Assembly: GCA_902797525.1 (NCBI GenBank)
Contig: CADBSZ010000084.1
Span: forward strand, 1 to 13,064
Length of the DNA stretch: 13,064 nt
Origin: an uncultured Ruminococcus sp.
GTDB taxonomy: Bacteria > Bacillota > Clostridia > Oscillospirales > Acutalibacteraceae
Direction: 5' to 3'
Part shown: one piece after another, positions 1 through 7,023 of the stretch
Layout: each line of letters starts with the position of its first letter
Position numbering within the stretch: the first letter of the stretch is position 1
The notes under the pieces: model-generated
The model's input: the letters and a program-made list of their open reading frames with translations, nothing else
Databases searched by the model: none
What the model was told of the DNA's origin: nothing
Made by a program: the position numbers and the translations under genes

Positions 1-1
1 T

Positions 2-706
2 ATGCTTCGCACATTATTTTCGGGAAATTTTACCATACAGCAAGTTCTTGCGCAAATTCTCGCTGTGCTTCTGGTGGTTTTTTTAATTCTGCCGTTTCAC
101 GAATGGGCGCACGCCTTCACTGCGTCGTGTCTGGGCGATAAAAGCGTTAAGGCGCGGGGCAGATTGTCGCTCAATCCGCTCAGTCACATCGACCCCATCG
201 GCGCGCTGATGCTGCTGCTTATCGGCTTCGGTTGGGCAAAGCCCGTTCCGATTGATCCGCGCAACTTCAAGCACCCCAAGCTCGGCATGGCGATTACCGC
301 CGTCATGGGCCCTGTGGCGAATATGATTGCGGCGCTCGTCGGTTTGATTGTGTTTTATCTGATTCGCTTCAACGCGCCCGATTTGCTGTACAGCTCGCAG
401 GGCGTGTCTTATGAGCCGTCGCTCATCTTTTATTTCCTGTCGTTTTACGTCAATGTCAACATCAGTCTGGCGGTGTTTAACCTCATTCCCATTCCGCCGC
501 TCGACGGTTCCAAGGTGTTGTTTTTGTTTTTACCCGACACGGCGGTCAACTTCTTTTACCGCTATCAGCAGATGTTTTATATCCTGCTGTTTGTGCTGCT
601 GTGGGCAGGCGCGCTCAACGGTGTGCTCAGCATTTTCACCGGCTGGCTTAACGACGGACTTTCGTGGCTGGCACTGCTGCCGTTCCGTCCGTTTGTCGGC
701 TGGTAA
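2..706 (+). CDS. Site-2-type M50 family intramembrane zinc metalloprotease
   Basis: This is a 234-residue polytopic membrane protein of the M50 (site-2 protease, YwhC-like) family, which cleaves substrates within or beside the membrane using zinc. The zinc-binding HExxH motif is visible as HEWAH at residues 33-37 in the first hydrophobic segment. The second conserved motif, NLIPIPPLDG at about residues 160-169, supplies the third ligand, Asp168. The stretch around residues 56-95 (NPLSHIDPIG, then GFGWAKPVPIDPRNF) is the usual signature of this subfamily. About five hydrophobic segments are evident. The ATG at position 2 fits the family's normal N-terminus, but its ribosome binding site lies outside the window. 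It is followed after 9 bases by scpA, so it is probably co-transcribed. The substrate is unknown. The family call is firm; the biological role is not. Confidence 0.93.
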   Translation: MLRTLFSGNFTIQQVLAQILAVLLVVFLILPFHEWAHAFTASCLGDKSVKARGRLSLNPLSHIDPIGALMLLLIGFGWAKPVPIDPRNFKHPKLGMAITAVMGPVANMIAALVGLIVFYLIRFNAPDLLYSSQGVSYEPSLIFYFLSFYVNVNISLAVFNLIPIPPLDGSKVLFLFLPDTAVNFFYRYQQMFYILLFVLLWAGALNGVLSIFTGWLNDGLSWLALLPFRPFVGW

Positions 707-715
707 GAGGTGGCT

Positions 716-1444
716 ATGGAAACAACGCAACTGCAATACAAGCTGCCCGTCTTTGAGGGGCCGCTCGATTTGCTGCTGACACTGATTTCAAAAAATAAAA
801 TCGACATCTACGACATTCAAATTTCCGAGCTGCTCGACCAGTATATGGAGCAAATCAGCCGCATGCAGGAAAACCAAATGGATATTGCCTCCGAGTTTTT
901 GACCATGGCGTCGCGGTTGGTGTATATCAAGTCGGTCATGCTGCTGCCAAAGTATGAGGAAGAGGCGGAGGAGCTGAAAAAGGAGCTGTCCGGTCAGCTG
1001 CTGGAATACGCTGTCTGCCGCGAAATTGCGGCAAAGCTCGGCGGCATATATGACTTTGACTACTTTTTTCGCGAGGCGTCTCCCGTAGAGTTTGATTTAA
1101 CCTATAACCGCAGCCACCCGAGCGAGGACATCGCCAAGGCGTATGTCAGCGCGGTGGGCAGGGGCAAGCGCCGCCTGCCGCCGTCGGAGCAGGCGTTTTC
1201 TGGCATCGTGGCGCACAAAATCGTGTCTGTCAACAGTAAGATTATCCACCTGATGCGCCGCTTGTGGCACGGCAAAACCCTTGCGTATCACGAAATTTTT
1301 GAGGTGTGCGAGGGCAAAAGCGATTTGGTCGCCACCTTTTTGGCGACGCTGGAGCTTGTGAAGGGCAAGCGTATCCGCATTGAGGGCACGGGCGAAAACG
1401 CCGTGGTGCATATGATTGAAAGAAACGGAGAGAAAGCAACGTGA
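716..1444 (+). CDS. scpA: Segregation and condensation protein A (ScpA, kleisin)
   Basis: ScpA is the kleisin subunit of the bacterial SMC-ScpA-ScpB condensin, which compacts and segregates the chromosome. The 242-residue protein opens with the characteristic YKLPVFEGPLDLLL stretch and a helical N-terminal domain that binds the SMC neck. It ends in a winged-helix region (about residues 160-238, from the FSGIVAHKIVSV segment) that binds the SMC head. I chose the ATG at 716 because AAGAGG at 705-710 sits 5 bases upstream; a GTG at 710 in the same frame would add two residues but falls inside that ribosome binding site. The stop overlaps the scpB start by four bases (GTGA), typical of translational coupling between partners. 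Length and sequence are ordinary for the family. Confidence 0.96.
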   Translation: METTQLQYKLPVFEGPLDLLLTLISKNKIDIYDIQISELLDQYMEQISRMQENQMDIASEFLTMASRLVYIKSVMLLPKYEEEAEELKKELSGQLLEYAVCREIAAKLGGIYDFDYFFREASPVEFDLTYNRSHPSEDIAKAYVSAVGRGKRRLPPSEQAFSGIVAHKIVSVNSKIIHLMRRLWHGKTLAYHEIFEVCEGKSDLVATFLATLELVKGKRIRIEGTGENAVVHMIERNGEKAT

Positions 1445-2034
1445 GTGAAGCCAATGAAATCAACCTTTCCGCCGCGATAGAGGCGATTTTGTTCGCGAGC
1501 GGCGCGCCGGTTGACCTTTCGCGAATCGCGCAGGCGCTCGACGTTACCGAGCAGGCCGCCGAAAAAGCGCTGAATGCGCTGACGGATGATTATAACAACG
1601 CCCAAAGGGGCATAACAATAATAAGATTAAAGGACAGCTGGCAAATGGTCAGCCGCAAGGAATACGCGCCGCAAATCCGCACCGTAATGGATTTGCGCCG
1701 CAACACGCCCTTGTCGCAGGCGGCGCTTGAGGTGCTGGCGGTGGTTGCCTACAACCAGCCCGTCACCAAGGCGTTTGTCGAGCAGGTGCGCGGCGTTGAT
1801 TGCAGCGGCGTTATCGGCAGCCTGACGGCGAAGGATTTGATTGAGGAAAAGGGCAGGCTTGAGCTGCCCGGCAGACCGCTGTTGTACGGCACGACCGACA
1901 ACTTTTTGCGCTGCTTTAATATTGAAAATCTGGAACAGCTTCCGCCGCTTCCCGAAACAGAGGAAAAGCAGGAGGAAGCCGCCGAAGAAAACGGCGAAAG
2001 CGACGGCGATTTCGCAGCGGAGAGCGCCGAATAA
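1441..2034 (+). CDS. scpB: Segregation and condensation protein B (ScpB)
   Basis: ScpB dimerises and clamps the ScpA kleisin within the SMC condensin complex. The 197-residue protein has two winged-helix domains: residues 5-80 (AAIEAILFASGAPV at the start) and about 81-160, with the well conserved segments LEVLAVVAYNQPVTK and VIGSLTAKDLIEE and a GRPLLYGTT hairpin. The C-terminal tail after about residue 165 is acidic and low-complexity (rich in Glu and Ala), usual for this protein. It starts with GTG at 1441, overlapping the scpA stop, with a modest GGAGAG at 1427-1432 upstream, so reinitiation after scpA is likely. It is followed by the DUF2953 gene after a short gap. Confidence 0.96.
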   Translation: MSEANEINLSAAIEAILFASGAPVDLSRIAQALDVTEQAAEKALNALTDDYNNAQRGITIIRLKDSWQMVSRKEYAPQIRTVMDLRRNTPLSQAALEVLAVVAYNQPVTKAFVEQVRGVDCSGVIGSLTAKDLIEEKGRLELPGRPLLYGTTDNFLRCFNIENLEQLPPLPETEEKQEEAAEENGESDGDFAAESAE

Positions 2035-2061
2035 GCATTTTCAAAGAGGAGGGTGCGTTTC

Positions 2062-3171
2062 GTGACGTGGCTGTATATCCTTCTCGGAATCATCCTGCTC
2101 ATCATTCTGATTTTGCTGATTCCCATCGGCGTAAAGGCCGGCTTTGAGGGAGAATTGAAGGCTGTTTTAAAAATCGGCTTTATCCCGATTCCTCTCTATC
2201 CGCCCAAGCCGAAAAAAGAGAAGAAGAAAAAAGAAAAACCAAAAGAACCAAAAGAAGAAAAAGACGAAAAGCCCAAGCAAAAAAAGCCCGGCCTGATTCA
2301 GGAAAAGGGCATTATGTGGTTGATTGACGTCATTCATCAGGCAGCTGAGCTGGCGCTGGGTGCGCTGAAGGGCTTTTTTAAGCACCTGCAAATCAAGCGG
2401 CTCAACATCAGCATCATCTATCACGGCGAAGACGCCGAGGATACGGCGGTCAAATACGGCTATTTTTGCCTCTCGGTATATCCTGCCGTCAGCATTTTGG
2501 TAAAGGCGTCGAACTGCAAGCGCTACGGCGTTGACATCGCCCCCAACTTCAACGACGGCGAGGAGTCCAAATATGCCGTTGACATCTACGCCTATATCCG
2601 CGTGCTGTGGATTGTCGCGCTCGTGTTCCGCTACGGCTTTAAGGCGCTGAAGCTCTTGATTAGCCTAAGGCGCGGCAAGGCAAAAAAAGCGGACGAAAAA
2701 CAAACGGAAATCAACACTTTCAATAAAGGAGAGTCAAATATGGAACATCCTATCGGTAACTTAATGAACATCACAATGGAAAAAATCAAGGAAATGGTGG
2801 ACGTCAACACCATCGTCGGCACGCCGATTACCGCGTCCGACGGCACCCTGATTATCCCCGTTTCCAAGGTGAGCTACGGCTTTGCCTCGGGCGGTTCCGA
2901 CCTGCCGACCAAAAACGAGAAAAAAGACCTGTTCGGCGGCGGCAGCGGCGCCGGCGTCACCATTCAGCCTATCGCGTTCCTCACCGTTTATCAGGGCAGC
3001 GTGCGCTTGATTTCCGTTAACGGCAGCGACAGCATCGACAGAATTATGGGAATGGTTCCCGACGTGGTGGACAAGGTAAAGGGCTTTTTCAAAAAGGACA
3101 AAAAGGCGGAAATTGAAATCGCGCCCGACGACGATTTTTCCGAAATCACCATCGACGATATTGATATCTAA
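2062..3171 (+). CDS. DUF2953 membrane protein reading in frame into YtfJ/GerW
   Basis: The open frame encodes 369 residues. Residues 3-23 form a hydrophobic membrane anchor. Residues 47-76 are an extreme Lys/Glu/Pro-rich low-complexity stretch. Residues of about 95-200 resemble the DUF2953 family (HGEDAEDTAVKYGYF segment and a conserved VDIAPNF), ending in a hydrophobic helix and a basic run. No function is known for DUF2953. From residue 227 the frame is YtfJ/GerW, normally a separate protein. The start is taken as GTG 2062, because AGAGGAGGG at 2044-2052 is well placed for it; the in-frame GTG at 2053 directly abuts that site. The join looks secondary: it translates through the ytfJ ribosome binding site. 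The upstream protein may really end by a -1 frameshift at 2682-2688 to TAA 2724-2726, or the frame may be an assembly indel. The DUF2953 call is fairly sure; whether the fusion is made is not. Confidence 0.75.
   Translation: MTWLYILLGIILLIILILLIPIGVKAGFEGELKAVLKIGFIPIPLYPPKPKKEKKKKEKPKEPKEEKDEKPKQKKPGLIQEKGIMWLIDVIHQAAELALGALKGFFKHLQIKRLNISIIYHGEDAEDTAVKYGYFCLSVYPAVSILVKASNCKRYGVDIAPNFNDGEESKYAVDIYAYIRVLWIVALVFRYGFKALKLLISLRRGKAKKADEKQTEINTFNKGESNMEHPIGNLMNITMEKIKEMVDVNTIVGTPITASDGTLIIPVSKVSYGFASGGSDLPTKNEKKDLFGGGSGAGVTIQPIAFLTVYQGSVRLISVNGSDSIDRIMGMVPDVVDKVKGFFKKDKKAEIEIAPDDDFSEITIDDIDI
2682..2688 (+). other. Candidate -1 frameshift (slippery) heptamer A AAA AAA
   Basis: Seven adenines lie in the zero frame of the DUF2953 gene as gcA AAA AAA gcg, the canonical X XXY YYZ arrangement for tandem -1 slippage. 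After a -1 slip, twelve codons are read before TAA at 2724-2726, which touches the ytfJ ribosome binding site. A Shine-Dalgarno-like TAAGG at 2666-2670 lies 11 bases upstream, the sort of spacing that stimulates slippage in dnaX-type sites. I see no obvious strong downstream hairpin. RNA polymerase slippage or an assembly homopolymer error are equal alternatives. Confidence 0.4.
2725..2733 (+). promoter_or_regulatory. Internal ribosome binding site for ytfJ
   Basis: AAAGGAGAG lies inside the DUF2953 reading frame with its AGGAG core 8 bases before ATG 2740. The ATG begins exactly the peptide (MEHPIGNL) expected for the YtfJ/GerW N-terminus. This decides that ytfJ has its own initiation even though the upstream frame runs through it. 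Confidence 0.85.
2740..3171 (+). CDS. ytfJ: Sporulation-associated protein YtfJ/GerW
   Basis: The 143-residue product matches the YtfJ/GerW family of spore-forming Firmicutes, where the Bacillus protein is made in the forespore and is needed for normal germination responses. Hallmarks seen are the N-terminal MEHPIGNLMNITMEKIKEMV segment, DVNTIVGTPI, the VSKVSYGFASGGSDL stretch, and a glycine-rich run (GGGSGAGVTIQPIAFL) at about residues 67-82, followed by an acidic C-terminus. Length is close to the usual 150 or so. The start at 2740 has its own strong ribosome binding site, but the same frame is open from the DUF2953 gene, so a longer membrane-anchored form is possible. Family homologues also occur in Clostridia that are not known to sporulate, so the gene alone does not prove sporulation. 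Confidence 0.9.
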   Translation: MEHPIGNLMNITMEKIKEMVDVNTIVGTPITASDGTLIIPVSKVSYGFASGGSDLPTKNEKKDLFGGGSGAGVTIQPIAFLTVYQGSVRLISVNGSDSIDRIMGMVPDVVDKVKGFFKKDKKAEIEIAPDDDFSEITIDDIDI

Positions 3172-3232
3172 TCGTTTGTTTTTCGAGTAATATCACAGAA
3201 TGCAGCCGCATAAACTGTTGCGGGGTGTTCTT

Positions 3233-4360
3233 ATGAAAAAAGTTTTCGCGGCGGTTTTGTGCGCCGTCATGCTGTTTGTCTGCCCGTTCTCCGTTTGTGC
3301 CGAAAGCGCGCCTGCGCCGTCGGCAAAGGCGTATGTGCTGTACTGCGTGGAAAACGAAAAGATAATTCTTTCAAAGAATGAAAATACGCGAATGAAGCCT
3401 GCCAGCACGACCAAGCTGATGACCACACTGCTCACGCTTGAGGAAGCGGCGAAGAATGACCGCGTGATTACTTTTACCGCGGACATGGTTGCCGAGGGCA
3501 GTTCGATGTATCTCGAGGTCGGCGAAAAGCTGCGGCTCAGCGATTTGGCGGTCGGCATGATGATGTGCTCCGGTAACGACGCGGCGAACGCGGCGGCAAT
3601 CTCTGTGTCCGGCAGCACGGAAAAATTTGCGAACCTGATGAACACGCGCGCCCGGCAAATCGGCATGGAAAACACGCACTTTGTCACGCCCAGCGGACTG
3701 GACGACGACGACCACTATTCCACCGCTTACGATTTGGCGCTGCTGATGGCGGAGGGCTTGCGCAACGAAGCGTTTGCCAACCTCACCTTTCAAAAAAGCG
3801 TGTCGGTCAGCTTCACCGAGCCGTCCGACAAAAAGATAACCTACGCCAACCACAACCGCCTGCTGTCGCTATATGACGACTGCATCGGCGGCAAAACCGG
3901 CTACACCTCGGCGGCAGGCAGGTGTTTGGTCTCCGCCGCGCGGCGAAACGGCGTTACGCTGGTATGCGTCACGCTTGATGACCGCAGCGACTGGAACGAT
4001 CACATGGCGCTGTATGACTGCGGCTTTTCGCGGCTCAGCGGCTTTGCGTCGGCGGACAGCTCGCTGTGTATTGATTTGCCCTGTGTGGGCGGCGAGCAGG
4101 ACATGGTTGCCGTCATGGGCGAAAGCGACACTGCGCTTGTGGTGGAAAACGACCGTGCCAAGGACATTCGCCGCACGGTATATCTTGATAATTTTGTCTA
4201 TGCGCCGGTGGAGGAGGGCGAACAGCTCGGCAGAATCGACTACACCCTCGACGGCAAAACGCTGAAAAGCGTGCCGCTTATCGCGGTGAACGGCGTAAAA
4301 GTTAAAGAAGTGAAAAAGAATCTGTTTCAAAAAATAAAGGAATTATTTACATATGGCTAA
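3233..4360 (+). CDS. dacF: D-alanyl-D-alanine carboxypeptidase (penicillin-binding protein, S11 family)
   Basis: This low-molecular-weight penicillin-binding protein trims the terminal D-Ala from peptidoglycan stem peptides outside the membrane. From ATG 3233 it has 375 residues: a signal peptide (residues 1 to about 24, MKK then a hydrophobic core, cleavage near VCA-ES), then the three catalytic motifs of the serine transpeptidase fold, STTK (Ser58, Lys61), SGN (113-115) and KTG (221-223). A PBP5-type C-terminal beta domain and a basic amphipathic tail that may anchor it to the membrane follow. An in-frame ATG at 3200 would add 11 residues before the signal peptide; GGGGTG at 3222-3227 supports 3233. 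A short CCGCA/TGCGG inverted repeat (3206-3210, 3219-3223) touches that ribosome binding site. The dacF name rests on family and context; other S11 paralogues are possible. Confidence 0.93.
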   Translation: MKKVFAAVLCAVMLFVCPFSVCAESAPAPSAKAYVLYCVENEKIILSKNENTRMKPASTTKLMTTLLTLEEAAKNDRVITFTADMVAEGSSMYLEVGEKLRLSDLAVGMMMCSGNDAANAAAISVSGSTEKFANLMNTRARQIGMENTHFVTPSGLDDDDHYSTAYDLALLMAEGLRNEAFANLTFQKSVSVSFTEPSDKKITYANHNRLLSLYDDCIGGKTGYTSAAGRCLVSAARRNGVTLVCVTLDDRSDWNDHMALYDCGFSRLSGFASADSSLCIDLPCVGGEQDMVAVMGESDTALVVENDRAKDIRRTVYLDNFVYAPVEEGEQLGRIDYTLDGKTLKSVPLIAVNGVKVKEVKKNLFQKIKELFTYG

Positions 4361-5099
4361 AAACGAACCCGTACGTCTGCAAAAATTCATCTCTCAATGC
4401 GGCATTGCCTCGCGCAGAAAGGCCGAGGAAATGATTTTGCAGGGCAAGGTAAAAATCAACGGAAAAACCGCCGTTTTGGGCGACAAGGTGACGGCTGACG
4501 ACAAGGTGTATATCAGCGGCAAGCGCGTTGTTATGCCCAAGACAAAATACCGCTACATCATGCTCAACAAGCCGCGCGGCTTCATCACCACCATGAGCGA
4601 CGAGCGCGGCAGAAAATGTGTTGCCGAGCTGGTGAAAAACGTGGGTGAGAGGGTGTATCCCATCGGCAGGCTCGACAAGGACAGCGAGGGCATGTTGGTG
4701 TTCACCAACGACGGCGAATTTGCCAACAAGGTCATGCATCCGCGCAACAGCGTTTACAAGTACTACCGCGTCACCGTGCGCCCCGATATTAACGAGGACC
4801 AGCTTGTTAAGCTCGAAACCGGCGTGGAGCTGGACGGCGTAAAAACCGCGCCCGCGATTGTGCATGTGGTGCACAAGGAGCCGGGGAGAGTGGTGCTCGA
4901 AATGATTTTGCACGAGGGCAAAAACCGCGAAATCCGCCGCATGTGTGAGGCGGTCGGGCTGGAAGTGGCGCGCCTGCGCCGCACCCAAATCGGCGGCGTC
5001 AAGATGGGCATGCTTAAGCAGGGCGACTGGCGCGACCTCACCGAAAAAGAGGTCAAAAACCTGCTTGCCAATCCGCTGGTGAACGGCAGAGTTATCTAA
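4353..5099 (+). CDS. rluB: 23S rRNA pseudouridine synthase, RluB/RsuA family
   Basis: The enzyme isomerises a uridine in ribosomal RNA to pseudouridine; by similarity and length it is most like RluB (23S U2605 in E. coli numbering), though RsuA/RluE-type specificity cannot be excluded. The 248-residue protein has an N-terminal S4 RNA-binding domain (residues 5-52, RLQKFISQCGIASRRKAEEM), then the catalytic domain with GRLDKDSEG at 105-113 (Asp108 the expected catalytic aspartate) and the late conserved motif GKNREIRRM. ATG 4353 overlaps the carboxypeptidase gene's end by 8 bases, with AAAGGA at 4336-4341 inside that gene. The operon ends after it at a hairpin terminator. In Bacillus, rluB also lies downstream of scpAB and a dac gene, but with spmA and spmB between; those are absent here. 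Confidence 0.93.
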   Translation: MAKNEPVRLQKFISQCGIASRRKAEEMILQGKVKINGKTAVLGDKVTADDKVYISGKRVVMPKTKYRYIMLNKPRGFITTMSDERGRKCVAELVKNVGERVYPIGRLDKDSEGMLVFTNDGEFANKVMHPRNSVYKYYRVTVRPDINEDQLVKLETGVELDGVKTAPAIVHVVHKEPGRVVLEMILHEGKNREIRRMCEAVGLEVARLRRTQIGGVKMGMLKQGDWRDLTEKEVKNLLANPLVNGRVI

Positions 5100-5123
5100 A
5101 TGAAAAACGAAAAACGGAAAGTG

Positions 5124-5153
5124 AAGGCGTGTTGCGGCACGCCTTTTTGTTTT
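5124..5153 (+). terminator. Intrinsic terminator of the scpA-rluB operon
   Basis: A perfect 8-bp stem AAGGCGTG/CACGCCTT (5124-5131 with 5138-5145) closes a 6-base loop and runs into a T-rich tract (TTTTTGTTTT) ending at 5153. It lies 25 bases after the rluB stop. Confidence 0.9.
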
Positions 5154-5190
5154 AGAACAAGTTTTATCCATTTTATAACACGTTTACCCC

Positions 5191-5219
5191 TTGTCTTTTT
5201 GGTGCGTTTGCGTTATAAT
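5191..5219 (+). promoter_or_regulatory. Sigma-A type promoter of the carboxyltransferase operon
   Basis: TTGTCT at 5191-5196 and a perfect TATAAT at 5214-5219 are 17 bases apart. Transcription would start near 5226, giving an untranslated leader of about 70 bases before ATG 5296. It directly follows the terminator of the preceding operon. Confidence 0.82.
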
Positions 5220-5240
5220 ATTTAAAGTATGATTTTTAAT

Positions 5241-5264
5241 ATGCGGTAGTTTGGCTTTCCGCAT
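5241..5264 (+). promoter_or_regulatory. Inverted repeat in the 5' leader of the carboxyltransferase operon
   Basis: ATGCGG (5241-5246) and CCGCAT (5259-5264) can pair as a 6-bp stem with a 12-base loop in the leader RNA, about 15-40 bases after the expected start of transcription. There is no T-tract after it, so it is not a terminator. It could be an mRNA-stabilising stem or an operator. Confidence 0.35.
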
Positions 5265-5295
5265 GTTTTATCTCAAAGCACAGGAGGAAATACAC

Positions 5296-6606
5296 ATGGT
5301 AACCGATCAGATTAACGCGGCAAAGGCCGAAATTTCGGCAAGCGCCGCTTTTCAAAGATTAAGCGCGTTTTTTGACGCGGACAGCTTTTGTGAAATTGAC
5401 GCGTTCGCCAAGTCGGGCGACGGCTTTGCCGAGGTTGTCGCTGGCTTTGGCACGGTTGAGGGCATGCCCGTTTATGCCTTCGCGCAGAACAGCGACGTCA
5501 GCGGCGGCGCAATGAGCAAGGCGCAGACCGCCAAGCTGAAAAAGCTCTATAAGCTCGCGCTCAAAACCGGCGCGCCCGTTGTCGGGTTTTACGACAGCGT
5601 AGGCGGCAGACTGGCGCAGGGCAGCGAACTGCTGGCAGGCTGCGGCGAGGTGCTCAACCTCATCGCAAAGCTCAGCGGCGCGGTTCCGCAGGTCAGCGTG
5701 GTAACAGGCACCTGCCTCGGCACCAACGCACTGGCGGCTGTCAGCGCGGACTTTGTGATTATGACCGAGGACGCGCAGCTTTCTCTCGATTTGACCGCCA
5801 AGGACGCCGACGCCAAAACGAACGCCGCAAACGGCACGGCAACCCTTGTTGCCAAGGACGCCGATGAGGCGGTGGCAAAGGCGAAGGAGCTGGTGTGCTA
5901 TTTGCCCTCCAACAACCTCACCTCCGCGCCGGAATCCTTTGAGGAGCAGCCCACGCCCGACGGTCACTGCATTGTCAGCAAAACCGTTGACGGCGGCTCC
6001 AAGTTTAAAATCGCCGACGCTTACGGCGCGGCGGCGCGCATTCGTCTTGCCCGTCTGGGCGGCAGCGTAATCGGTGTGGTTCGCACCGTCGGCAAAAAGC
6101 TCGACGCACCTTCCGCTGAAAAGGTTGCCAAATTTGTACGCTTCTGCGACGCGTTTTCGCTTCCCGTTGTCACCTTTACCGACTGCGACGGCTTTGAGGA
6201 CATCGCCTCCGCGCGCAAGCTCACTTCCGCTTATGCCGAGGCAACTACCGTCAAAATGTCGGTGGTTGTCGGCAAGGCAATCGGCGCGGCTTATATCGCG
6301 CTGGCAGGCACCGGCGCCAACGCCGATGTGGTTTATGCCTTTCCGAACGCGGTTATCTCGCCCGTTAACGTAGAAGCCGCGGCGTTTATTATGGCAGGCG
6401 ACAAAATGAACGTGCCTGTCGCTCAGCAAAAAGAGGTTGCCGAGCAGTTTGCGCAGGAAACCCTTTCTGCTTTTTACGCGGCGCAAAACGGCTATATCGA
6501 CGGAATCGTTGAGGAAGGCGAGCTGCGCACGGCGTTAATTGCCGCCATGGATATGCTCGCAGGCAAGCGCGTTCCGACCGTCGCCAAGAAGCACAGCACC
6601 ATTTAA
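5296..6606 (+). CDS. Divergent acyl-CoA carboxyltransferase (12S/PccB/MmdA-like) subunit
   Basis: The 436-residue protein belongs to the crotonase-fold carboxyltransferase family that moves carboxyl between biotin and an acyl-CoA. It is clearly shorter than typical members (about 510 residues). Family segments visible include GFGTVEGMPVYAFAQ (about 50-64), KLALKTGAPVVGFYDSVGGR (about 85-104), ELVCYLPSNN, IRLARLGGSVIGVV, FVRFCDAFSLPVVTFTDCDG, and the SAYAEATTVKMSVVVGKAIGAAY stretch. The usual GPCAGG oxyanion turn reads GTCLGT, and the usual GxLPGxxQE loop after the FCDAF motif is missing, replaced by a short GFEDIAS stretch. Start: ATG 5296 with AGGAGG 8 bases upstream; the in-frame TTG 5251 lies within the leader inverted repeat. 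It is first in an operon with a biotin carrier and a 5S/OadA-type subunit. Substrate cannot be read from the sequence. Confidence 0.85.
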   Translation: MVTDQINAAKAEISASAAFQRLSAFFDADSFCEIDAFAKSGDGFAEVVAGFGTVEGMPVYAFAQNSDVSGGAMSKAQTAKLKKLYKLALKTGAPVVGFYDSVGGRLAQGSELLAGCGEVLNLIAKLSGAVPQVSVVTGTCLGTNALAAVSADFVIMTEDAQLSLDLTAKDADAKTNAANGTATLVAKDADEAVAKAKELVCYLPSNNLTSAPESFEEQPTPDGHCIVSKTVDGGSKFKIADAYGAAARIRLARLGGSVIGVVRTVGKKLDAPSAEKVAKFVRFCDAFSLPVVTFTDCDGFEDIASARKLTSAYAEATTVKMSVVVGKAIGAAYIALAGTGANADVVYAFPNAVISPVNVEAAAFIMAGDKMNVPVAQQKEVAEQFAQETLSAFYAAQNGYIDGIVEEGELRTALIAAMDMLAGKRVPTVAKKHSTI

Positions 6607-6643
6607 TCAGCATTTTATCATTTACTATAAAGGGGAAATCAAC

Positions 6644-7006
6644 ATGAAAAATCTCAGAATCACCGTAAACGGCACTGCATATGACGTACAGGTAGAGGAA
6701 CTCGGCGAAACCGCCGCTCCTGCTGCCGCTCCCGCTCCCAAGGCGGCTCCTGCTCCCGCTGCAAAGCCCGCGGCTCCTGCCGGCGCGGCAGGCAGCGTTG
6801 TGGTGAAGGCGCCCATGCCCGGCACCGTTGTCAAGGTAGCCGTTACCGCAGGTCAGACCGTTAAGGCAGGCGACGACCTCGTATTCATCGAAGCCATGAA
6901 GATGGAAACGCCCGTTAAGGCGCCGCAGGACGGCACCGTTGCGACCATCGACGTCACCAAGGGCGAAGCCGTTGACTCCGGCAAGGTACTCTGCACATTA
7001 AACTGA
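6644..7006 (+). CDS. Biotin carboxyl carrier protein (1.3S/GcdC/MmdC-like)
   Basis: A 120-residue biotin carrier that shuttles carboxyl between two active sites. The N-terminal 22 residues form a small beta segment (LRITVNGTAYDVQVEEL). Residues 23-50 are a flexible Ala/Pro/Lys linker typical of swinging-arm carriers. Residues 51-120 are the biotinyl domain with APMPGTVVKV and the biotinylation motif EAMKMET, Lys86 being the modified residue, 34 residues before the C-terminus as expected. The start is ATG 6644 with AAAGGGGA at 6629-6636; the longer in-frame extension upstream overlaps the previous gene and is not needed. It lies between the two carboxyltransferase genes, so it most likely serves both. 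A biotin ligase must act on it from elsewhere in the genome. Confidence 0.93.
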   Translation: MKNLRITVNGTAYDVQVEELGETAAPAAAPAPKAAPAPAAKPAAPAGAAGSVVVKAPMPGTVVKVAVTAGQTVKAGDDLVFIEAMKMETPVKAPQDGTVATIDVTKGEAVDSGKVLCTLN

Positions 7007-7023
7007 TAGTAGGAGAAACAGCC

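Noticed and set aside
2200..2290. Lys/Glu-rich stretch in the DUF2953 protein as a sign of frameshift or repeat expansion
   Set aside because: The frame is open before and after and matches the family on the far side; low-complexity basic linkers are common in this family, so it is noted only as a property of the gene.
3175..3232. Separate promoter before the carboxypeptidase gene
   Set aside because: TAATAT at about 3188 has no -35 partner; co-transcription with ytfJ is simpler.
5359..6486. Minus-strand open frame of 375 codons across the carboxyltransferase gene
   Set aside because: It is an antisense shadow caused by GC-rich codon bias; the plus-strand gene has a promoter, ribosome binding site and recognisable family.
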